From contig JAQTLU010000020.1 in assembly GCA_028714735.1 (NCBI GenBank), forward strand, positions 1 to 54,256: a stretch of 54,256 bases of DNA, written 5' to 3'. The first letter of the stretch is position 1. Every line of letters begins with the position of its first letter. The translations under genes were made by a program, and so were the position numbers. This document shows, in pieces, positions 1 through 7,896 of this stretch. Under the pieces are notes generated by a model that did not search any database, had not been told where the DNA came from, and saw nothing but the letters and a program-made list of their open reading frames with translations. Source of the stretch: Gallionellaceae bacterium. GTDB lineage: Bacteria > Pseudomonadota > Gammaproteobacteria > Burkholderiales > Thiobacillaceae.

Positions 1-393
1 CAGGGAATGCTCCATCGCATGGGCGTTGACGCTGGTCTCGACCTGGGGCAGGGCGGCCAGTTCGGCTATCGCCGCCTGGTCCAGTTCGACGCGGCCGAGC
101 GGGGTGTCGAAGGCCTCGACGCCGGGCTGGGCCAGTCCGGCCACCCAGACCCGGTGCACCGGCCCGAGCAGGACCACCCGTTTGATCCGACCGCGCAGGG
201 GCGCCAGCAGGGCATAGGCAGTGGCCGCCACCGGGCCGGAATAGATGTAGCCGGCGTGCGGCGCGATGATCGCCTTGGGCGTCAGAGGCTCGGTCCTGGC
301 CGCCTCCAGCATGGCCAGGACGTCGCGGCGCAGGACGGCGGCATCGCCCGGATAGAACATGCCCGCTACGGCGGGCGGTCTGACCTTGTGCAT
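1..393 (-). CDS. MEMO1 family protein (AmmeMemoRadiSam protein B-like), 5' part only
   Basis: The first 131 codons of a reverse-strand gene that runs off the left edge of the window. Family hallmarks are visible: PAVAGMFYP at residues 7-15, HAGYIYSG around 46-53, LLGPVH at 75-80, and EHSL at the truncated end, which is where MEMO proteins carry conserved metal or substrate residues. The ATG at 393 is chosen because GGAGG lies 5 bases upstream of it; an in-frame ATG at 405 has no such site. MEMO homologues in bacteria are often found with AMMECR1 and radical SAM genes (system AmmeMemoRadiSam) and resemble extradiol dioxygenases, but their reaction is not settled. The gene is divergent from ispD and shares a 73-base promoter region with it. 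Confidence 0.88.
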   Translation of the reverse strand, partial: MHKVRPPAVAGMFYPGDAAVLRRDVLAMLEAARTEPLTPKAIIAPHAGYIYSGPVAATAYALLAPLRGRIKRVVLLGPVHRVWVAGLAQPGVEAFDTPLGRVELDQAAIAELAALPQVETSVNAHAMEHSL

Positions 394-466
394 ACTTGCC
401 TCCATGGCAGCCCTTCCATCTAAAATCTAGGGCATCGAACCCAGATAACAATCCTTAGACCCTGAA

Positions 467-1153
467 ATGCCGCGTTATTTCGCCCTGTTACCCGCCGCCG
501 GCATCGGCGCCCGCATGGGCTCCGATGGCCCCAAGCAGTATTTGAGTCTGGCCGGCCGGACCATGTTGTGGCATGCCATCCATGCCTTCGAGGCCATGGC
601 GGCGGTGGAGCGCAGCTATGTCGTGCTGGCACCGGACGACGGTCACTGGGATCGGCACGACTGGAGCGGCTTGGCCAAGCTGGCCGTCTTGCGCTGTGGC
701 GGTGCGACCCGGGCCGAGACCGTGCTGAACGGCCTCCGGGCGGTCGCCGGCGAGGTCGGGCCGGACGATTGGGTGCTGGTCCACGATGCCGCCCGGCCCT
801 GCGTGTCGATCCGTCTGCTCGACCGCCTGCTGGGCGAGTTGGCCGACGACGGCATCGGCGGCATCCTGGCCGCGCCGGTGGCCGATACCCTGAAGCGGGA
901 AGGCGATGGAGGGCGCATCCTGGAGACCGTGCCGCGCGCGGGACTCTGGGCTGCGCAGACGCCGCAGATGTTCCGCCATGGCCTGCTGCTGCGGGCGCTC
1001 GAACATGCCGGCACCGGAGTCACCGACGAGGCCTCGGCAATCGAGGCGCTGGGCCTGTCGCCGCGCCTGGTCGAAAGCGACATGACCAACCTCAAGGTGA
1101 CCTGGCCGCGCGACGTCGAGGTCGCCGAGTGGCTGCTGTCGAAAGGCGACTGA
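467..1153 (+). CDS. ispD: 2-C-methyl-D-erythritol 4-phosphate cytidylyltransferase
   Basis: Cytosolic enzyme of the non-mevalonate isoprenoid pathway: it joins CTP and MEP to give CDP-methylerythritol. The 228-residue length is normal for IspD. The N-terminal nucleotide-binding signature LLPAAGIGARMG followed by PKQY (residues 7-25) and the internal VLVHDAARP motif are both intact, as is the late TDEASAIE motif. In many proteobacteria ispF follows directly; here it does not, and a small basic protein gene begins 3 bases after the stop instead. The pair is probably co-transcribed. Confidence 0.95.
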   Translation: MPRYFALLPAAGIGARMGSDGPKQYLSLAGRTMLWHAIHAFEAMAAVERSYVVLAPDDGHWDRHDWSGLAKLAVLRCGGATRAETVLNGLRAVAGEVGPDDWVLVHDAARPCVSIRLLDRLLGELADDGIGGILAAPVADTLKREGDGGRILETVPRAGLWAAQTPQMFRHGLLLRALEHAGTGVTDEASAIEALGLSPRLVESDMTNLKVTWPRDVEVAEWLLSKGD

Positions 1154-1155
1154 CC

Positions 1156-1332
1156 ATGGCCAAGCGCGCCTCCGGATCACCCCGTCGGCCCCGCAACCCG
1201 ATCGCCAAGGCGGTACGGACGCCGCTGTTCAAGATGCGGGTGGTGGCGGACAAGCGGGAGCGTGAGAAACAGCGCCTGGCCCGGCAGGAGAAAGACCACC
1301 GCCCTGATAAGGACAAGCCGGAAGACGGTTAA
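1156..1332 (+). CDS. Small basic protein resembling ribosome-rescue factor ArfA
   Basis: A 58-residue, strongly basic protein starting 3 bases after the ispD stop. Its middle part, NPIAKAVRTPLFKMRVVADK (residues 14-33), resembles the ArfA core, in which a short helix ending in DPLFRQRVEKNKKGKG binds ribosomes stalled on non-stop mRNA and recruits release factor 2. The GKGSY-type basic segment that follows in classical ArfA is replaced here by a Lys/Arg/Glu/Asp-rich tail. I see no clear hairpin inside the gene of the kind that makes E. coli arfA mRNA non-stop. The assignment rests on motif resemblance only; it may be another small ribosome-associated family. Confidence 0.5.
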   Translation: MAKRASGSPRRPRNPIAKAVRTPLFKMRVVADKREREKQRLARQEKDHRPDKDKPEDG

Positions 1333-1505
1333 ATGTTATCCGGAGTGTCGTGTTGACTTCGTTGTTCTCGCCAAAGGCAGTAACGAACCTGCTTCGGACC
1401 TTTGGTAAGTTTATGGCGGCGTCTCAAGATTAGCTGGTAGCAGACCTTCTACGTTGTGGTTCAGGTACAGTTCATTGCAAGCGCAACTTTGCGTACAACT
1501 GTTTG

Positions 1506-2813
1506 TTACACACTATTTCTACCACCCCGTATATCGTGAATTAAGTATTTGTAATAGAATAAGCTCTTAATGACATGATGGAGGTTGTGCATCTCCCGAA
1601 AGGCAACCAGAAGCAAACGCATGAACTCAAGAAGGCTAATTGTCTCACCTTCACTAGTTTCAAGCCTCCCGCCGCCAGGACAATAGGTGATTAGCTGTGC
1701 AACTCCATCATAATGAACATTGTTGTGCGCTAAGGCATTCCGAAGCCCTAAATTGAAAGCATTGTCATCCCAGAGGTACCAGCAGTCGTCCAAGTATTTG
1801 AATTTGTCGGATAGTGTCTTTGCAGAGAATTTCTTAAGATCACTTAAGACTCCGCCATCGATAACCTTAAAACTGTTCGCATCTCCCCTATGTCCTAAAT
1901 TGTTGAGGCCGGCCACAAGCACAAGCTGCCTGCCGAGAATTTCCACAATATCTTTGTACAAATCCTTTACGCCCAAAAAATCATGCGTCGAAATTCTGGT
2001 CGCAATCTTTGTTGATGTTCCGTTCCCCGTCAGATCCAGGAACAAGGCAGGTCTAAGCGGTAACTCAGCATCGAAAATTCTTGGATAAATCTTTAAGCAA
2101 TCACGTTGCAGCACCGCAAGGAAGGAAGAGTCGTCCAGCTCATCAATAAACTCTCCTAACCGATCCTTATCAAGTTGGTATAGAAATCTTGGCATCATTT
2201 CTGAGATCTCACGCCCCGCAGAAGATACGGTAAAAGGGAAGAATGCCTTAGCGATAACGCGATAGAGTGATGCATTGACATCCTGAGGTAATAGTGACTT
2301 TTCTTCTGGTTCTTCCAGAAAACTTGATGCGCGACGCTGAAACAGTTGTTTGTTGTTGCCGTGGTATAGATTTATCAGCCTTTTAAGTTCCCCAGCTTTT
2401 TCATACAATTCATTGAGCGCATTGAGTTTCAAGTTATGCAATTGGAATATCTCATGTGCACTTTCCATATCGGCACCAAGGGCTACACGTAGATCTTCCA
2501 TGGCCATTAGCCAGGGCGTTTTGCCCATTTCGTATTTCCAAAATCGCACGGGAAAATCGAGATGTAGATCGATAAACGGGTTGTGACCTTGAAATGGTCC
2601 TGATGCCCTCGTTTCAGAAGGGGCACACCCATCAAAGGAGAACTGAGATCTTGGAGCGTCAGAAATGTCGAGAGTAATACTCAGCGAAGAACCACAATGA
2701 GGACATGAGAAGGTAAGCGGTTGTATTCGCCTATTTGAGTAACCAATTCGGCAGTCAATTTCCTGCTCACAGGTCGCACATCTGATTGTCATGTTGGTAT
2801 TCATAGCATGCAC
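1506..2813 (-). CDS. Unknown protein with N-terminal zinc ribbon and HEPN-like Rx4H motif
   Basis: A 435-residue protein that I do not recognise as a named family. Residues 12-40 form a likely zinc ribbon (C12xxC15 ... C37xxC40). The long middle part is helical and has no membrane segment. Near the C-terminus is LGLRNALAHN, with R358 and H363 in the Rx4H spacing typical of HEPN domains, many of which are RNases of toxin or defence systems. The gene is markedly AT-rich compared with all neighbours and uses codons rare elsewhere in the window, suggesting transfer. No partner gene such as a nucleotidyltransferase antitoxin is adjacent. The start could be codon 1, 4 or 8; GAGAG about 8 bases before codon 1 favours the first. 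A nuclease role is inference. Confidence 0.7.
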   Translation of the reverse strand: MHAMNTNMTIRCATCEQEIDCRIGYSNRRIQPLTFSCPHCGSSLSITLDISDAPRSQFSFDGCAPSETRASGPFQGHNPFIDLHLDFPVRFWKYEMGKTPWLMAMEDLRVALGADMESAHEIFQLHNLKLNALNELYEKAGELKRLINLYHGNNKQLFQRRASSFLEEPEEKSLLPQDVNASLYRVIAKAFFPFTVSSAGREISEMMPRFLYQLDKDRLGEFIDELDDSSFLAVLQRDCLKIYPRIFDAELPLRPALFLDLTGNGTSTKIATRISTHDFLGVKDLYKDIVEILGRQLVLVAGLNNLGHRGDANSFKVIDGGVLSDLKKFSAKTLSDKFKYLDDCWYLWDDNAFNLGLRNALAHNNVHYDGVAQLITYCPGGGRLETSEGETISLLEFMRLLLVAFREMHNLHHVIKSLFYYKYLIHDIRGGRNSV

Positions 2814-3209
2814 TCAACTCTCAGCACTTCATGATGCCTAACCGTGAAAACAGAGGTCAGTGCGCCAGGACGTTTTTAATACAGAAACCAATAAGATGGC
2901 ATCAACATATTGACCACAAGTCACATTTTTTCCCTATATCTTTGATATTCATGTATGAAAAGCTGAATACGGCCTGAGCTTATACTGAATGTCAGCTATG
3001 GAGCAAACTCCGGCAATCAAGGCTGAGTCCTCCAAATGACAGGAACGAGGCGGTAGCAGCCAGTCTGAACACCTTCAACATTCCAGCCATCAAGCGTCGG
3101 TAGGGCTCGACTAGGCAGATCCACGCGATTTCCCTGAGCCCCTGATCAAAAGCCGCTTGGGGTAAAATCCCTCTCCCTTCTACGCCGGCAGGCTTCCGGC
3201 CACGACGAC
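2814..3209. other. Intergenic stretch of 396 bases, AT-rich on its left side
   Basis: No convincing gene. The left part (to about 3000) has the low GC of the neighbouring reverse gene and carries its promoter region. Around 2992-3090 the reverse strand has a 32-codon ATG frame with no recognisable domain. Base composition returns to the local GC-rich norm near 3170. A TAAAAT hexamer near 3162-3167 could be a -10 element for the downstream TPP enzyme gene, but no good -35 is seen. Confidence 0.5.
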
Positions 3210-4871
3210 ATGCAAATCCCGGTAAGTGAACTCATCGTCCGATTCATGGCGCGCCTGGGCATCGAGACCGTCTTCGGTATTCCCGGCGCCCATATCCTGC
3301 CCGTCTACGACAGCCTGTACGACTCCGGCATCGACTCGGTGCTGGTCAAGCACGAGCAGGGCGCGGCCTTCATGGCCGGCGGCTACGCCCGCGCCTCGGG
3401 CCGGATCGGCGCCTGCATCACCACCGCCGGGCCGGGCGCGACCAACCTGGTCACCGGCATCGCCAACGCCTATGCCGACAAGCTGCCGGTGCTGATCATC
3501 ACCGGCGAGACCTCGACCTACATCTTCGGCAAGGGCGGCCTGCAGGAAAGCTCGGGCGAGGGCGGCAGCATCGACCAGGTCTCCCTGTTCAAGGGCATCA
3601 CCCGCTACAACAAGATCGTCGAGCGCACCGACTACCTGGAGAACGTCCTCAACCAGGCCGCCAAGATCCTGCTGTCGGACCAGCCCGGCCCGGTCCTGCT
3701 GAGCTTTCCCTACAACCTGCAGAAGGAGATGGTCGACGACTGCATCCTCGACCGCATCGAGGCCTCGCGCCGCATCCGGCCCTCGATCAGCGCCTCGCGC
3801 TCGGTCCAGGAACTGACCGACCTGATCCTGGCGGCCCGGCGGCCGGTCATCGTGGCCGGCTACGGCTGCATCCGCTCCGGCGCCCAGGAAGCGGTGGCGC
3901 GCCTGTCCGAGACCCTGGGCATCCCGGTCACCACCAGCCTGAAGGCCAAGGGCACCATCAGCGAACAGTCGCCGCTCTCGCTCGGCAGCCTGGGGGTGAC
4001 CTCCAGCGGCCATGCCTACAAGTACATCCTCGACAACGCCGACCTGGTGCTGTTCCTCGGCGCCAGCTTCAACGAGCGCACCAGCTACGTCTGGGACAAG
4101 ACCCTGCTGGCCGGCAAGCGCATTGCCCAGATCGACAGCGACTTCGAGCAACTGGAAAAGGTGTTCAAGGCCGACCTGGCGATCAACGGCGACATCAGGG
4201 AGGTGCTGGGCGGAGTGCTGGCCCGCCTGGATGGCCGCGATGCCGACGCCTGCGCGCGGGTGGGCGGCGAGATCGGCCAGTCCAAGGCGGCGGTGACCAG
4301 CGACTACGCCATCTTCCAGTCGGGTTTTTCCCTGGTCGAGCAGTTCTTCCAGGCCCTGGAACGGCATTTCCCGGCCGACACCGCGGTGTTCGACGACAAC
4401 ATCATCTTCGCGCAGAACTTCTACAACGTCGCTGCCGGCAACCGCTACTACCCCAATTCCGGCGTCTCCTCGCTCGGCCACGCCATCCCGGCCGCCATCG
4501 GGGCGCGCCTGGCGGAGGCCCGGACGACCTTCGCCATCCTCGGCGACGGCGGTTTCCAGATGTGCGGTTTCGAGCTGATGACCGCGGTGAACTACGGCAT
4601 CCCGCTCAACGTGGTGGTGTTCAACAACGGCACCATGGGCCTGATCCGCAAGAACCAGCACCAGCATTATCACAAGCGCTACATCGGCTGCGACTTCGTC
4701 AACCCGGACTTCGGGCTGCTCGCGCAGTCGTTCGGCATCCAGTACCAGCGGGTCGAGCAGGCCGGCGACATCGACGAGCTGTTCGCCCGGCACGACCTGA
4801 CCGGGGCGATCAACCTGATCGAGATCGTCATCGACAAGGACCTGTTCCCCAACTACTCGTCGCGGCGGTGA
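3210..4871 (+). CDS. Thiamine diphosphate-dependent enzyme, acetolactate synthase large-subunit-like
   Basis: A 553-residue member of the TPP enzyme family with the usual three domains: N-terminal PYR domain (about 1-170) with the catalytic Glu49 in KHEQGAAFMAGGYA, a central domain (about 190-345), and a C-terminal PP domain with the TPP/Mg motif GDGGF (445-449) to NN (472-473). Family members decarboxylate a 2-keto acid and often transfer the resulting unit to another carbonyl. There is no small regulatory subunit (ilvN) or ilvC next to it, so biosynthetic acetolactate synthase is doubtful. Its stop overlaps the GTG start of a glycosyltransferase-like gene by 3 bases, implying translational coupling. 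Substrate unknown. Confidence 0.85.
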   Translation: MQIPVSELIVRFMARLGIETVFGIPGAHILPVYDSLYDSGIDSVLVKHEQGAAFMAGGYARASGRIGACITTAGPGATNLVTGIANAYADKLPVLIITGETSTYIFGKGGLQESSGEGGSIDQVSLFKGITRYNKIVERTDYLENVLNQAAKILLSDQPGPVLLSFPYNLQKEMVDDCILDRIEASRRIRPSISASRSVQELTDLILAARRPVIVAGYGCIRSGAQEAVARLSETLGIPVTTSLKAKGTISEQSPLSLGSLGVTSSGHAYKYILDNADLVLFLGASFNERTSYVWDKTLLAGKRIAQIDSDFEQLEKVFKADLAINGDIREVLGGVLARLDGRDADACARVGGEIGQSKAAVTSDYAIFQSGFSLVEQFFQALERHFPADTAVFDDNIIFAQNFYNVAAGNRYYPNSGVSSLGHAIPAAIGARLAEARTTFAILGDGGFQMCGFELMTAVNYGIPLNVVVFNNGTMGLIRKNQHQHYHKRYIGCDFVNPDFGLLAQSFGIQYQRVEQAGDIDELFARHDLTGAINLIEIVIDKDLFPNYSSRR

Positions 4872-6445
4872 ACGGCGTGGCCAACGTGGATTGCCGCCAT
4901 GACTTCGTCGTCGTCATCCCGGTCGCCGACCGGCCGCAGCACCTGAGGGACTGCCTGGACAGCCTGGTCGAGCTGTGCCGGCGCTATCCCTACGGCGGCC
5001 GGATCATGGTGCTGATCGCCGACGACAGCCGCGATCCGGACAGCATCGGGCAGCACCGCGCCCTGGCCGGGGCCTTCGGCCGGCAGGGCCTGGCAACCCA
5101 TTACCTGGGCCAGGCCGAGCAGATCGCCCTGGTCGACCGCCTGCCGCCTGAACTGCGGGGGCGGCTGGCCGGCGTGATCGGCGCCTGCGCCCCCGACGCC
5201 TTCCACCACAAGGGCGCCTCGATCACCCGCAACATCGCCTATCTGTGGCTGAACCGGCTGCCGGCGGACGGGCGCAAACGGTTGTTCTGGTTCCTCGACA
5301 GCGACCAGGAGTTCCGGGTCAACCTGGAGACGGTCGAAGGCGAGTCCCTGGACTACGCGGTCGATTACTTCCACGCCCTGGACCGTATTTTCAGCGCGAC
5401 ACCGGCCCGCATCGTCACCGGCAAGGTGGTCGGCGACCCGCCGGTCTCGCCCGCCGTGATGGCCGGCAATTTCCTCGACGACGTGCTCGCCTTCCTGGCC
5501 GAGATGGCCGGCGTGCCGGCCGGTGCGGCCTGCACCTTCCACGGCGGGCCGAGCCGGCCGGCCGATGACGCCGCCTATCACGACATGGCCGAGCTGTTCG
5601 GCTTCAAGGCCTCTGCCGATGCCTATCGCTATCGCTGCCCCATCCTGGGGGCGCATGACCATGCCGGATGTTTCGCCGACTTCGCCGGCCGTCTGAACCG
5701 CTTCTTCGACGGCGAGCACCCGACCCGGCGCAGCTACTACCGGCAGGACGATCTCATGGCCGGCATCAAGCCGGCCCGGACCATCTACACCGGCAACTAT
5801 GTCTTCACCCCGGCGGGGCTCGACTGGTTCATCCCCTTCGCCGACCTCAAGCTGCGCATGGCCGGCCCCACCCTGGGCCGGATCATCCGGGCCGAGTTGG
5901 GCGACGCCTTCGTCTCGGCCAACCTGCCCATGCTGCACAAGCGCACGGTGGACGCCATCGGCCAGTCGGAATTCCGGCCCGGCATCGAGCGGGACAGCGA
6001 ACGCGTCGACCTGTCCGGCGAGTTCGAACGACAATATTTCGGCGACGTCATGCTGTTCGCCATGGTGCGGCTGACCGAACAGGGTTATCCGGCCAGCCAG
6101 CCGGACGCAGAGGCGATCGCCGCGGTGGTCGATGCCACCGAGGCCGAGATGCGCGGCCGATACTCGGCCAAGCATGGCCAGATCGTGGCCAGGATTGACC
6201 GCCTCGACGCGCTGTTTTCCGATCCGGCCCGCTGGTGGCAACGCGATGCCCGCCTGGCCGAGGCCTGCCATGCCTGGCGCCGCTTCATCGCCAACATGCG
6301 GGACAACTTCGCCGAGGATTCCCGCGCCTGGCAGTTGATCGAAGCGAGCGCAAACCGCGTCGCACGCAAGGCGGCGATCGGCGCCGCCATCGGACGCTAC
6401 CGCGCCGACCGCGCGGCCTGGCGGGCAGCCCTGGAGCAGGCATGA
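4868..6445 (+). CDS. Glycosyltransferase-like protein (GT-A fold suspected)
   Basis: A 525-residue protein of uncertain family. Its N-terminus, FVVVIPVADRPQHLRDCLDS, reads like the start of a GT-A (family 2) glycosyltransferase, and FWFLDSDQEF holds a DxD-type motif (D144, D146) that could bind a metal-nucleotide sugar. The C-terminal third is helical and charged with no assigned domain. The GTG at 4868 is chosen because it overlaps the TGA of the TPP enzyme gene; in-frame GTG codons at 4877 and 4886 are alternatives. Its TGA overlaps the ATG of the sulfotransferase-like gene. The operon suggests a role in making a modified surface or secondary glycan, which is inference. Confidence 0.65.
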   Translation: MNGVANVDCRHDFVVVIPVADRPQHLRDCLDSLVELCRRYPYGGRIMVLIADDSRDPDSIGQHRALAGAFGRQGLATHYLGQAEQIALVDRLPPELRGRLAGVIGACAPDAFHHKGASITRNIAYLWLNRLPADGRKRLFWFLDSDQEFRVNLETVEGESLDYAVDYFHALDRIFSATPARIVTGKVVGDPPVSPAVMAGNFLDDVLAFLAEMAGVPAGAACTFHGGPSRPADDAAYHDMAELFGFKASADAYRYRCPILGAHDHAGCFADFAGRLNRFFDGEHPTRRSYYRQDDLMAGIKPARTIYTGNYVFTPAGLDWFIPFADLKLRMAGPTLGRIIRAELGDAFVSANLPMLHKRTVDAIGQSEFRPGIERDSERVDLSGEFERQYFGDVMLFAMVRLTEQGYPASQPDAEAIAAVVDATEAEMRGRYSAKHGQIVARIDRLDALFSDPARWWQRDARLAEACHAWRRFIANMRDNFAEDSRAWQLIEASANRVARKAAIGAAIGRYRADRAAWRAALEQA

Positions 6446-6990
6446 ACGTCTTCATCCTCAACAGCGGCCGCTGCGGCTCGACCACCTTCATCCAGGCCTG
6501 CCGGCACATCAGCAACTTCAGCGCCGGCCACGAGACTCGGGTCCAGTTGATCGGCGCCGAACGGCTGGCCTATCCGGATAACCACATCGAGGCCGACAAC
6601 CGCCTGTCCTGGCTGCTCGGACGACTCGATGCGACCTACGGCGACGAGGCCTGGTACGTCCATCTCAGCCGCGAGCGGGAGGCGGTGGCGGCCAGCTTCG
6701 CCAGGCGCGCCGGGTTCGGCATCATGAAGGCCTACCGCGAGGGCATCCTGCTCGATGGCGTGCCCAGCCTCACGGCCGAGGCCGTCGCCGGCGACTACCT
6801 GGACACGGTCGAGGCCAATATCGAGCTGTTCCTGCGTGATAAAAGCCACCGGATGGCGGTCCGGCTGGAACAGGCCCGGGTCGACTTCCCGGCCTTCTGG
6901 CGCTGGATCGGTGCCGAAGGCGACCTGGAACTGGCCCTGGCGGAGTGGGACCGGCGCTACAACGCCTCGGCCAGCCAGTCGAGCAGTTGA
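6442..6990 (+). CDS. Sulfotransferase-like protein
   Basis: A 182-residue protein beginning MNVFILNSGRCGSTTF; residues 7-16 form a P-loop-like 5'-phosphosulfate-binding motif as found in PAPS-dependent sulfotransferases. A HLSREREAVAASFARR segment resembles the second (3'-phosphate-binding) region, where Arg and Ser contact PAPS. It is shorter than most sulfotransferases (250-300 residues), so it may be a compact member. It starts in a 4-base ATGA overlap with the glycosyltransferase-like gene, making it the third member of the operon. Its last 34 bases overlap the 3' end of a convergent thioredoxin-like gene. Acceptor unknown. Confidence 0.65.
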   Translation: MNVFILNSGRCGSTTFIQACRHISNFSAGHETRVQLIGAERLAYPDNHIEADNRLSWLLGRLDATYGDEAWYVHLSREREAVAASFARRAGFGIMKAYREGILLDGVPSLTAEAVAGDYLDTVEANIELFLRDKSHRMAVRLEQARVDFPAFWRWIGAEGDLELALAEWDRRYNASASQSSS

Positions 6991-7352
6991 GCCTCGCTCT
7001 GACCGCCCAGCCTGACCTGCCGGATCAGGCCGTCCTCGACCAGGATGAAACTGGGCGTGGCGGCGATGCCGAAGGCGCGCGCCAGATCCGGCGCTGCGGC
7101 CACGTCGACCTTGATCAGGTTGCGGTGCGCCGCGCTCAGCCGGTCGACCAGCGGCGCCATGGCGCGGCAGGGACCGCAGCTGGTCGCATAGAAGTAGTAC
7201 AGGCGGCGCCGGTCCGCCTGCGCGGGGCCGTCCACGGCGGCAGTGTCCGGTGCGGCCTGCCCTTCGCTGCGGCGGGCCCTGCGGATGGCCAGGTATTGCA
7301 TCAGCAACAGCAGGGCGATGAAGCCGGCCACGGGATAGATCAGCCAGTGCAT
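6957..7352 (-). CDS. Membrane-anchored thioredoxin-like protein
   Basis: A 131-residue protein with one N-terminal membrane segment (about 4-22), a short linker, and a thioredoxin fold carrying the redox motif CGPC (C59-C62) and the cis-proline in ATPSF (P100). The orientation of the anchor, with Arg-rich residues after the segment, leaves it open whether the redox domain faces cytoplasm or periplasm. Its start lies 13 bases after the stop of the upstream 118-residue unknown gene, so the two are likely co-transcribed. The gene ends inside the 3' end of the convergent sulfotransferase-like gene. Confidence 0.85.
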   Translation of the reverse strand: MHWLIYPVAGFIALLLLMQYLAIRRARRSEGQAAPDTAAVDGPAQADRRRLYYFYATSCGPCRAMAPLVDRLSAAHRNLIKVDVAAAPDLARAFGIAATPSFILVEDGLIRQVRLGGQSEAQLLDWLAEAL

Positions 7353-7365
7353 GGTGGCTCCCCGA

Positions 7366-7722
7366 TCAGGTTGAATAGCCGAACTCGCCCAGCCACTGGC
7401 CCTGTCGATAGTCGATGGCGAGCCAGTGCGGCACGTAGGGGCGCGGGTTGGCGATGGGGAAATCGTCCAGGGGCGTCGTGCCGGACAGGTCGGCCAGGTG
7501 GCAGGCCCGGGTCATCACCGGGCGGAAGCGGACCGACAGTTGTTCCGACACCGTGGTCGCGTCGGTCGAGCCCAGTTCGCCGAAGCGCACCTGCTTGCGG
7601 ATCAGGCAGGAGAACAGCAGTTCCATCTCCGCCAGCAGCGGGGTCTGGCGTTGCTCGAGCGCCTGCCGGGCGGCGCGGCTCAGGCGGATATCCAGGTTCC
7701 TGCCGGCCAGGGTGATGTTCAT
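7366..7722 (-). CDS. Conserved-looking hypothetical protein, 118 residues
   Basis: I do not recognise the family. The protein is soluble, with no signal peptide or membrane segment; the sequence begins MNITLAGRNLDIRLSRAARQ and contains one cysteine in a LLFSCLIRKQVRFGELGS stretch. The start is supported by GGAG 6 bases upstream. It is followed closely by the thioredoxin-like gene in the same direction. No function is proposed. Confidence 0.7.
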   Translation of the reverse strand: MNITLAGRNLDIRLSRAARQALEQRQTPLLAEMELLFSCLIRKQVRFGELGSTDATTVSEQLSVRFRPVMTRACHLADLSGTTPLDDFPIANPRPYVPHWLAIDYRQGQWLGEFGYST

Positions 7723-7896
7723 CTCGGGCTCCTTCCGTAGCGGTGACGATTAGTCGATGCCGGTCGACATTCCTGACAATCCAGCGGCAAAACCCGGAGC
7801 GACGATGCGTATTTTCCAGGCCAGAGTAGTTCATAATCACGCTGCCCCGCAAACACATGGCCTCGTCAGCAGGCTTGCTTGACCAAGGAGGCCGCA

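Noticed and set aside
2992-3090. A 32-codon reverse ATG frame
   Set aside because: No ribosome binding site or family resemblance; too short to support as a gene.
3180-4793. Reverse-strand open frame of 537 codons opposite the TPP enzyme gene
   Set aside because: It is rich in Gly, Ala, Asp, Val and Arg with no domain and mirrors the GC-rich third positions of the forward gene, which has a complete TPP enzyme sequence.
4562-4867. Upstream extension of the glycosyltransferase-like gene inside the TPP enzyme gene
   Set aside because: The extension reads as Arg/Ala-rich out-of-frame sequence; the GTG at 4868 overlapping the previous stop is the sensible start.
3210-4871. Naming the TPP enzyme ilvB
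   Set aside because: There is no ilvN or ilvC partner and the operon context is unrelated to branched-chain synthesis, so a generic family name is safer.
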